Positions 8,356-14,056 of a stretch of DNA of 42,874 nucleotides are shown piece by piece. Source of the stretch: Streptococcaceae bacterium (lineage in GTDB: Bacteria > Bacillota > Bacilli > Lactobacillales > Streptococcaceae). Numbering within the stretch: the stretch's first letter is position 1; each line of letters opens with the position of its first letter. The translations under genes were made by a program, and so were the position numbers. The DNA is taken from NCBI GenBank assembly GCA_031254295.1, contig JAIRUS010000031.1, positions 1 through 42,874 of the forward strand, written 5' to 3'. The notes under the pieces are model-generated. The model was not told the DNA's origin. It searched no databases and saw only the letters and a program-made list of their open reading frames with translations.

Positions 8356-8761
8356 TACTAACTCCTAGCTTTCTAAAATTGATAAGATACCCCGTCCATT
8401 TTGATTGAAACTCCGCAATTGTGTAAACTTTAAAATCACTTGCTGGATCGTAACTTAAAACTTGCTTTTTCGATATTTCAAAAATAACTTCATAATGCAT
8501 TCCAAACTCTTTTTCAAAATGAGCGATTACCGGAAGTTTAATTTCCTCAGCTAGGATTGCTTTCTCCAACTCATTGAAATCTCCTTTCATAGCATGCGCT
8601 ACCAAACCATTTTTCTCACTTTCAATAACAATATCGTACAATGATAAGGGAGCCTTATATTTTGAAATTCTAGATTTAACATCATAGAATTTCAAAATTG
8701 TTTTTAGGCAAGCTTCTCCACAATCAAACTCATTTCTTTGCCTATATCCTTTATATTTCAT
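8342..8761 (-). CDS. Free-standing C39 peptidase, bacteriocin leader protease
   Basis: A 139-aa protein that corresponds to just the peptidase domain of bacteriocin-processing exporters. The expected catalytic triad is visible: Cys14 in the motif QRNEFDCGEAC (with oxyanion Gln8), His89 (GMHYEVIF) and Asp105 (SYDPASD). C39 peptidases cut precursors after a double-glycine-type site during export. Here the domain is detached from its transporter, which has no peptidase domain of its own. The ribosome site (GGAGAT) overlaps the T-run of the upstream hairpin (8771-8797), so expression probably depends on readthrough. Confidence 0.9.
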   Translation of the reverse strand: MKYKGYRQRNEFDCGEACLKTILKFYDVKSRISKYKAPLSLYDIVIESEKNGLVAHAMKGDFNELEKAILAEEIKLPVIAHFEKEFGMHYEVIFEISKKQVLSYDPASDFKVYTIAEFQSKWTGYLINFRKLGVSNEDY

Positions 8762-8770
8762 AATATCTCC

Positions 8771-8797
8771 AAAAAAAGCTCATCCTTTTGGACGAGC
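8771..8797 (-). terminator. Attenuating terminator between peptide and peptidase genes
   Basis: GGACGAGC/GCTCATCC form an 8-bp stem with a 4-nt loop, followed by seven U on the minus strand. It sits 20 bp after the peptide stop and 10 bp before the peptidase start. This is the usual way to keep the peptide mRNA in excess over the processing genes. Confidence 0.85.
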
Positions 8798-8816
8798 TAA
8801 AACTTCACCTACTTGG

Positions 8817-8957
8817 TTATAAACCAATAGTGTAGCTGATAAACTTGGACGTGACGTGACGTGCATAACTGCCACTATCCCATCCGTGGGCACCACAAAG
8901 CCAACATGTCCAGCCAGCTTTAACCGCTTTTGCTTCATTCACCGTAATGACTTTCAT
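8817..8957 (-). CDS. Bacteriocin-like peptide precursor, 46 aa
   Basis: The 46-aa ORF has a strong ribosome site (AGGAGGAATTC) and heads the C39/ABC operon. The first 15 residues (MKVITVNEAKAVKAG) look like a leader. Cutting after Ala-Gly would release a 31-residue, aromatic and histidine-containing core starting WTCWLCGAHGWDSGSYARH, with a CxxC pair. The leader lacks the usual LSxxEL...GG consensus. A C-G-A-x-x-x-D-S-G arrangement recalls glycocin F-type peptides, but no glycosyltransferase is nearby. Three CACGT repeats lie inside the coding sequence near 8853-8870. An upstream in-frame ATG would add 16 residues but lacks a ribosome site. The operon position makes a bacteriocin precursor likely; its class is unknown. 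Confidence 0.78.
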   Translation of the reverse strand: MKVITVNEAKAVKAGWTCWLCGAHGWDSGSYARHVTSKFISYTIGL

Positions 8958-8986
8958 GATGAATTCCTCCTGTTGTTTGTAAATGC

Positions 8987-9010
8987 ATTCCATGCACAAT
9001 TGCATGGAAT
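8987..9010. promoter_or_regulatory. Perfect 10-bp inverted repeat upstream of the peptide gene
   Basis: ATTCCATGCA and TGCATGGAAT surround a 4-nt centre about 30 bp before the peptide start. It could be an operator or an RNA hairpin in the leader. A second inverted repeat, TAGAAGTAT (9010-9018) with ATACTTCTA (9093-9101), brackets the presumed promoter region. No consensus -35/-10 pair was found between them, so activation by a regulator is plausible. Confidence 0.5.
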
Positions 9011-9137
9011 AGAAGTATTAACACTTTTAATCCAATATGTTATCGCTTCCAAAAACAGTATATATCTTTTTGATTTTTAAATCAAGGATTTGATACTTCT
9101 ATACTCTATTTATTTCACATTCATATATTCTAGTTGC

Positions 9138-9160
9138 AAAAAAAGCCTGTTAAACAGACT
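9138..9160 (-). terminator. Terminator after DUF975 gene
   Basis: AGTCTGT/ACAGGCT pair around TTA (one G-U) and are followed by seven U on the minus strand. It lies 19 bp beyond the stop. Confidence 0.8.
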
Positions 9161-9178
9161 TTTACATTATTTATTCTT

Positions 9179-9919
9179 TTAAAACTTTCCATTAAGGCGT
9201 TGGTGATAGTAAATCGCACGCGTCATGATTGTATAAGGAGACACCCAGAAAGAGGCTAGACCAAAGGTTACACCAACAAGTAAATCCCAGAGAATAAAAC
9301 TCAAAAGAAAAACAAAATAATTCCAACGATAGCCTCTCATCAAGGCTGATGAAGCTCGCAGAACACCTAATGGCCCTGCATAACTGCCATCTTCCAACTG
9401 ATCATGTAAGACATAAACAGCTTGTGACCAGCCTAGTGCAAAATAAATCAAGAAAATCCAGCCAACGATTGGCACAATAGTAAGCCCAATCAGTATCAAG
9501 CCTTCCACAATAAGAAAAGCATAAACCTTTGGCCAAGTCCCATCTTTGTAAGCTTTGGCAATACTCGAAAATGCAGGTTTCTCATCGTTTTCAGGCCCTC
9601 CACGGAAAATTTCAAGATATTTCCATTGCCCTCCAACTACCAAGATTTGTAGAAAGATGACCAGCGAAAGTACGGCAACCGCAACAAGCAAGCTAAAGAC
9701 GATAAGCAATACTCCAAACACGAGCAAAGCATCTATATTTATTGAGCCAAAACCGAGATTTCCGCTTGCTTCTGTCGTATTACCTGTAAAGTTCCGCACC
9801 ACACTGCTCGCAGTACCATAGCCCATTCCCAAAATACTAAAGATAACCAAAAGCATCTTAGCCCCATAAAAATTCCGTAGGGCTGCTTTAGCCTGTTTTT
9901 TCATTTCTTTTCTTGTCAT
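9179..9919 (-). CDS. DUF975 family integral membrane protein
   Basis: A 246-aa protein that begins with the characteristic short basic amphipathic segment (MTRKEMKKQAKAALRNFYG) and has about five or six membrane helices. The layout matches the DUF975 family common in lactic acid bacteria, whose function is unknown. The ribosome site AAGGAGG is strong. It has its own terminator and is probably monocistronic. It is not obviously part of the bacteriocin locus, from which it is separated by that terminator. Confidence 0.8.
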   Translation of the reverse strand: MTRKEMKKQAKAALRNFYGAKMLLVIFSILGMGYGTASSVVRNFTGNTTEASGNLGFGSINIDALLVFGVLLIVFSLLVAVAVLSLVIFLQILVVGGQWKYLEIFRGGPENDEKPAFSSIAKAYKDGTWPKVYAFLIVEGLILIGLTIVPIVGWIFLIYFALGWSQAVYVLHDQLEDGSYAGPLGVLRASSALMRGYRWNYFVFLLSFILWDLLVGVTFGLASFWVSPYTIMTRAIYYHQRLNGKF

Positions 9920-10013
9920 AACTTTCCTCCTTGAGTTTATTTTAACACACTTTCATATTCTAGCCACTTCAGAAAATTTTCAGAAATTACGAGCTTAAAA
10001 TCCAGCTAAAATA

Positions 10014-10090
10014 TGCTACAATACATAGTAAATAAATTTTTAATTTCACTAAATTTGCTTACCAAAAAAACTCTCGGAAACGGGAGTTTT
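10014..10090 (+). promoter_or_regulatory. Promoter and leader hairpin of the MFS gene
   Basis: An extended -10 box TGCTACAAT (10012-10020 region) is followed by a long leader. AAAACTCTCG (10067-10076) pairs with CGGGAGTTTT (10081-10090) around a GAAA tetraloop and runs into a short T-tract. This is terminator-like and may attenuate the downstream transporter gene. The sensed signal is unknown. Confidence 0.5.
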
Positions 10091-10160
10091 GCTAATTTAT
10101 AACGGCATTGGTAGGGCATACAACTAAAAATTATAGAGGAGGTTTTTACTAAAAAACAAA

Positions 10161-11339
10161 ATGAAAAAAGAAAAATTATGGACTCACACGTTTGTTATTA
10201 ACATGATGTTAAACTTGATAATTTACCTAGTATTTTATATTCCAACAATTGCGATCGGCTCTCATGTCATGAAAGAATACCATGCCTCAGCAGCGCTTGC
10301 AGGTATTTTGACAGGAATATTTATTCTGGGTGGCTTCTTTGCTCGTCTATGGGCAGGAAATAATATTGCCAAATTTGGCGCAAAGAAAATGCTCTATTTG
10401 GGTATTATCATTTACTTGATTTTTGGTATCGCTTATTACTTTGTACCTAATATTGAATCCTTACTTTTATTACGCTTCTTGGATGGACTTGGCTTTGGTA
10501 TTGCAGGAACAGCTTCGGGAACACTCGCTGCCGCTTCGGTACCGGCTACTAGACGTGGGGAGGGTATCGGCTATTACGCTTTATCCGTAACGATGTCTTC
10601 TGCCATTGGACCTTTTGTCTCTATGTCCTTATACGGTGCTTATGGCTTTACTATTTTGCTACATCTTTCAAATATTCTTTTAGTCGTTGCACTGATTGGT
10701 ATTTTCTTTGTGAAAAATCCTCAAATCCAACTACCAGTCTCAACTGAAAAGAAAAAATTTGCCTGGTCAAATTATTTTGAAAAGAGTGCCATCTCTATCT
10801 CTATAGTTGGACTTTTAGTTGGTGTTGCTTATTCAAGCATTCTTGCCTTTATGGATGTTTATTCTTCATCAATTAACTTAGCCGTTGCAGGTTCATTTTT
10901 CTTCTTGGTTTATGCGGTCTCTGTATTGGTGTCACGTCCTGTGACAGGCCGTGTATTTGATATTAAGGGAGACAACTATGTCATGTATCCAACTTATGTC
11001 TTCTTTGCCATTGGACTATATTTGATCGGCTTTGCCCACAGTAGTATTGTTCTTTTGATTGCGGCTATCTTTATTGGTTTGGGTTATGGGTCATTTGCCC
11101 CTTTTGCTCAGGTTATTGCCATTCGTTCAGCTGATGGACACCGCCTGGGTGTCGCAACCTCTACATTCTATGGTTTCCTTGACATCGGAGTTGGTGTTGG
11201 CCCATTCATCATGGGAATGCTCGCACCTAGCCTTGGCTATCGCGATGTGTTTTATGTATCTGCAGCTCTCGCCTTGGTTATCGGTGTAATCTATTACTTT
11301 GTACACGGAAAAAATGTAGCCCTAACAAAGACAAATTAG
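10161..11339 (+). CDS. Major facilitator superfamily transporter
   Basis: A 392-aa protein with 12 predicted membrane helices and the MFS loop motif between helices 2 and 3 (GGFFARLWAGNNIAKFGAKK). It resembles drug or sugar efflux proteins of the YfcJ/AraJ sort; the substrate cannot be read from sequence. The nearest strong ribosome site (GAGGAGG) is 18 nt from this ATG, which is unusually far, but an in-frame stop (TAA at 10149) excludes a start between them. It is transcribed alone, opposite to its neighbours, and ends in a clear terminator. Confidence 0.88.
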   Translation: MKKEKLWTHTFVINMMLNLIIYLVFYIPTIAIGSHVMKEYHASAALAGILTGIFILGGFFARLWAGNNIAKFGAKKMLYLGIIIYLIFGIAYYFVPNIESLLLLRFLDGLGFGIAGTASGTLAAASVPATRRGEGIGYYALSVTMSSAIGPFVSMSLYGAYGFTILLHLSNILLVVALIGIFFVKNPQIQLPVSTEKKKFAWSNYFEKSAISISIVGLLVGVAYSSILAFMDVYSSSINLAVAGSFFFLVYAVSVLVSRPVTGRVFDIKGDNYVMYPTYVFFAIGLYLIGFAHSSIVLLIAAIFIGLGYGSFAPFAQVIAIRSADGHRLGVATSTFYGFLDIGVGVGPFIMGMLAPSLGYRDVFYVSAALALVIGVIYYFVHGKNVALTKTN

Positions 11340-11360
11340 TTCTATCTACAACTTAAACCA

Positions 11361-11384
11361 AAAAAGCCCCAACGGGCTTTTTTA
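11361..11384 (+). terminator. Terminator after MFS gene
   Basis: AAAAGCCC/GGGCTTTT hairpin with a short loop followed by a T-run, 21 bp beyond the stop. Confidence 0.9.
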
Positions 11385-11552
11385 TGTTTTTAGGAGTTAT
11401 TTATGAAAAAGTTTTGAAGCTTTCGCTTCAGGAATGTTAGGAGTCATTCCTTATGTTTGTATTATATAGCGAATTTCTTAATTTTTCCTGAAATTATTAC
11501 TTATAACCTAAAATAGTCTATAGCTCCCTAATAAAAAGTGGCTTAGCCAATT
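11385..11552. other. Intergenic region with two adjacent short hairpins
   Basis: A ribosome-site-like AGGAG precedes a four-codon ORF (ATGAAAAAGTTTTGA). GAAGC-TTTC-GCTTC (11416-11429) and AGGAATG...CATTCCT (11430-11451) follow back to back. No T-run follows and no gene is recognised. Confidence 0.3.
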
Positions 11553-11948
11553 TTACAATCCTGGGATAGGTTCAGAAAGCAAGAGTTCATCTTCCCAGCC
11601 ATAATAATTCACAACTTTTTTTACTAAGTCTGAACGCCAATAAATCACACCTGCTAGGCTGGCACGTTGGCAGAAAGCATCAAAGTTTGCTAGTTTTCCT
11701 GCCTGTGCTGAACGCACCGCTTCCTCAATCAGCTCAGCTTTTGACTCTGGCATGATTGGATGAGGAATGCCGTTCAGTTGTAAATCCACTATGTCGCCAG
11801 CTGCATCATAGTAACGATAGAGTCCATCTGCGACAAGATAGTCATAACTTACGATACCAATTTTGACAAATTCTTGCATCATCTGAGCAAAGTTTGCCAC
11901 ATTACCTTCGTTATTTACAATACTTTCAAGTTTGACAGCATCAATCAT
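11553..11948 (-). CDS. DUF1398 family protein
   Basis: A 131-aa soluble protein matching DUF1398 (sometimes labelled phage envelope protein without functional proof), with conserved GIVSYDYLVADGLYRYYD and YWRSDLVKKVVNYYG segments. It starts within the stop of the VOC gene (ATGA overlap), so the two are co-translated. No enzymatic motif is evident. Confidence 0.75.
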   Translation of the reverse strand: MIDAVKLESIVNNEGNVANFAQMMQEFVKIGIVSYDYLVADGLYRYYDAAGDIVDLQLNGIPHPIMPESKAELIEEAVRSAQAGKLANFDAFCQRASLAGVIYWRSDLVKKVVNYYGWEDELLLSEPIPGL

Positions 11949-12322
11949 GATGGCAATTCACTTTCTGCAAAAGCATAGTAGTTGCCATCTGGATCTGCAA
12001 AGTTAAAATTTTTAAATGGCACTTCATTGATTGCACTTATTGTTTTTGCCAGTTTTGAAATCTTTTCGTGCCAAGCTTCAAGATTCTCAACTGTGAAAAG
12101 AAGACTTGGTTTTGACTCTGCAACCTCTGGAGAAACCTTACGAATGAAGTCAATATCCCAAAGTTGAAGACGGGCATTTGAATCAGCTGATGGAGCTACA
12201 ACCACTGTGAGTTCCTGCCCTTCGCCTTGACGCTTAAGCTCTACAAATCCTGCAGCCTTCCAAAACTCTGCAACTTCAGCGACATTATGGATATAAAGCA
12301 TATTACAAATATTTACAGACAT
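11945..12322 (-). CDS. VOC (glyoxalase/bleomycin-resistance) fold protein
   Basis: A 125-aa protein with the paired beta-alpha-beta pattern of the vicinal-oxygen-chelate superfamily and the typical end FNFADPDGNYYAFAE. It has a good ribosome site and is followed by the overlapping DUF1398 gene. The substrate is unknown; members include glyoxalases, dioxygenases and drug-binding proteins. Confidence 0.82.
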   Translation of the reverse strand: MSVNICNMLYIHNVAEVAEFWKAAGFVELKRQGEGQELTVVVAPSADSNARLQLWDIDFIRKVSPEVAESKPSLLFTVENLEAWHEKISKLAKTISAINEVPFKNFNFADPDGNYYAFAESELPS

Positions 12323-12351
12323 GATAAACCTCTTTTTTCTATTTTTATTAA

Positions 12352-12705
12352 TTAACGTGTGATATTATGCGTCACATTATAAGTGATAATTTCATGAATC
12401 AGTTCGGATAACTTTTCTTGAGAATAATCAAAAGGAACTTGAATGGCGCCTTTTGAAAATTTTAGCTTTTCAGTTCGCAAGAACTCTGCATGCTCCATAA
12501 TATAAGGCGGATGAGGATAAAGTCCCAGATGTTTTTCTGTTGCCATAGCGTAGAAAAGCACTTTTCCATCTGCACCTGCCCAAGCTGGCATATTGTAGGA
12601 AATCTTTTCAACTGCATCTGGAAGACTATCTAAAACTGACTGACGAACAAAGTTCATCAGACCTGAATGCACTGCGTCTTTGTTAAAATAATCAAGAAAA
12701 TTCAT
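12352..12705 (-). CDS. DUF1801 (YdhG-like) protein
   Basis: A 117-aa protein with the family pattern: SLPDAVEKISYNMPAW near 30-45, then a segment like HLGLYPHPPYI and a C-terminal amphipathic helix. Related Bacillus proteins are annotated as frataxin-like iron chaperones, but that function should not be assumed here. It lies 28 bp after the YebC-type gene in the same direction. There is no clear Shine-Dalgarno, and a TGATATCAT box lies 9 nt upstream of the ATG. Confidence 0.8.
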   Translation of the reverse strand: MNFLDYFNKDAVHSGLMNFVRQSVLDSLPDAVEKISYNMPAWAGADGKVLFYAMATEKHLGLYPHPPYIMEHAEFLRTEKLKFSKGAIQVPFDYSQEKLSELIHEIITYNVTHNITR

Positions 12706-12733
12706 ACATCACTTATGATATCAGATTGTCTCA

Positions 12734-13453
12734 TTAGAGATTTGAGACGTTGTGATAGACCTTTTGAACATCGTCATTCTCTTCAAGCGCATCTACTAGT
12801 CCTTGGAAAACTTCAAGCTCTTCGGCAGATAATTCAACCTCGCCTTGTGGAATTAATTCAAGCTCTGTTTGCTCAAATTCTTCGATACCACTATCTTTCA
12901 AGGCTTGAATGGCTTTGTGGAGATCAGTTGGCTCAGTATAAACTTGAATGTAACCACCTTCACCAGTCACATCACGGACATCAACTTCTGCTTCCATCAA
13001 GGTTTCAAAGTAATCATCTGGATTTTCACCTTTAAAGACAATCACGCCTGTATTGTCATAAGCATAGCTAACCGCACCTTCACCTGCAATATTTCCTCCA
13101 TTTTTGTGGAAAATCGTACGGACATCTGCAATTGTACGATTTACGTTTGAAGTTAGTGTTTCACAGATAATCGTTGATCCGCTTGGCCCAAAGCCTTCAT
13201 AGCGTCCATCTACGAAGGTTTCATCTGATTTACCCTCGGCCTTTTTCAAAGCATTGTCAATGACGTGACGAGGCACTTGCGCCTGCTTGGCTTTTTCGAT
13301 TGTGAACTTCAGCATTGAATTTGCTTCTGGTTCTGCTGATCCGCCACGTTTGGCTGCTACATAGATTTCTACGCCGAATTTTGCGTAGACTTTAGAGTTC
13401 GCTCCGTCTTTCGCTGTTTTTTTTGCGACAATATTTGCCCATTTACGTCCCAT
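12734..13453 (-). CDS. YebC/PmpR family protein, YeeI-like branch
   Basis: A 239-aa protein with the YebC signature from its start ([20 protein letters not shown]) and the later conserved [20 protein letters not shown] and [10 protein letters not shown] segments. This start type belongs to the YeeI/YebC2 branch. YebC proteins were long called transcriptional regulators. Recent work on the Bacillus branch links YebC2 to relief of ribosome stalling at proline runs, so a translational role is likely. Length and domains are complete. Its start follows a GAAAGTGAG sequence that can serve as a ribosome site. Confidence 0.92.
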   Translation of the reverse strand: MGRKWANIVAKKTAKDGANSKVYAKFGVEIYVAAKRGGSAEPEANSMLKFTIEKAKQAQVPRHVIDNALKKAEGKSDETFVDGRYEGFGPSGSTIICETLTSNVNRTIADVRTIFHKNGGNIAGEGAVSYAYDNTGVIVFKGENPDDYFETLMEAEVDVRDVTGEGGYIQVYTEPTDLHKAIQALKDSGIEEFEQTELELIPQGEVELSAEELEVFQGLVDALEENDDVQKVYHNVSNL

Positions 13454-13660
13454 TGGAATGGCTCACTTTCGTTCGTTTTATTCTTGATAATTATAACGTA
13501 TGAGAGGCAAAACTACAAATTTTTTCTTCTTATATTCATGTTTTATTCCTGACTTTTAATATAGAATGTCTCCTACTTTTATTTGCTTCATGGAAAGTTT
13601 GAGCTTTCTACCAGAGTGTGTCCATTTTTCAATAATGACAGTAAGAAAAAATAATAAATT
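13454..13660. other. Intergenic region with copy of a 27-bp repeat
   Basis: Positions 13551-13577 match 213-238 (GACTTTT-A/T-ATATAGAATGTCTCCT) in the same orientation. Apart from a short GAAAG/CTTTC hairpin near 13598-13612, which has no T-run, nothing else is seen. No clear terminator for the immunity gene was found. Confidence 0.45.
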
Positions 13661-14041
13661 TTATCCCTCAATTTCTTCTAACTTTGGCTCTTCAAAAGTC
13701 AATAATTCAACAACTGTATCAACTTTATCAAATAAGATAAAATCTCTTAACTCTTTTGTTGGGCGGGTTCCTGAGATTTGCCCTTCAAAGTATTTTATAT
13801 AGTCTGAATTTTTTACTTCAACGACACTACTTTTTTTCACCTCCTCGCGTTCAAATTTAGTAGCTCTATCAATGTAGCCATTCTCTATTGAATAGCGCAT
13901 ATCCCAAACAGGATCAAAGCAGAGTTTAACCTTTCTACCGTCCGTTAAAATAACCAATATTTCAAATTCCTGATTTCCTCCCGAAATATTTTCTATCATA
14001 TGAATATCTAAAAACACATCACAATTTATTAATTTTTCCAT
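13661..14041 (-). CDS. Probable immunity protein of the adjacent toxin-like protein
   Basis: A 126-aa, acidic, soluble protein without signal peptide. It starts 16 nt after the stop of the large secreted protein with a strong ribosome site (GGAGAGA). It contains VKLCFDPVWDMRYSIENGYI and YIKYFEGQISGTRPTKELRD, a pattern I recognise from small immunity-type proteins encoded after polymorphic toxins. The toxin-then-immunity order supports this. No domain name is assigned, and direct binding to the toxin is inference. Confidence 0.65.
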   Translation of the reverse strand: MEKLINCDVFLDIHMIENISGGNQEFEILVILTDGRKVKLCFDPVWDMRYSIENGYIDRATKFEREEVKKSSVVEVKNSDYIKYFEGQISGTRPTKELRDFILFDKVDTVVELLTFEEPKLEEIEG

Positions 14042-14056
14042 CTTCTCTCCATTAAC

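Noticed and set aside
5083-9010. Lantibiotic or sactipeptide cluster
   Set aside because: No LanB/LanC/LanM, radical SAM or other modification enzyme is present near the peptide.
12667-13150. Two overlapping plus-strand ORFs over the YebC-type gene
   Set aside because: Shadows of a conserved gene; no signals or family features.
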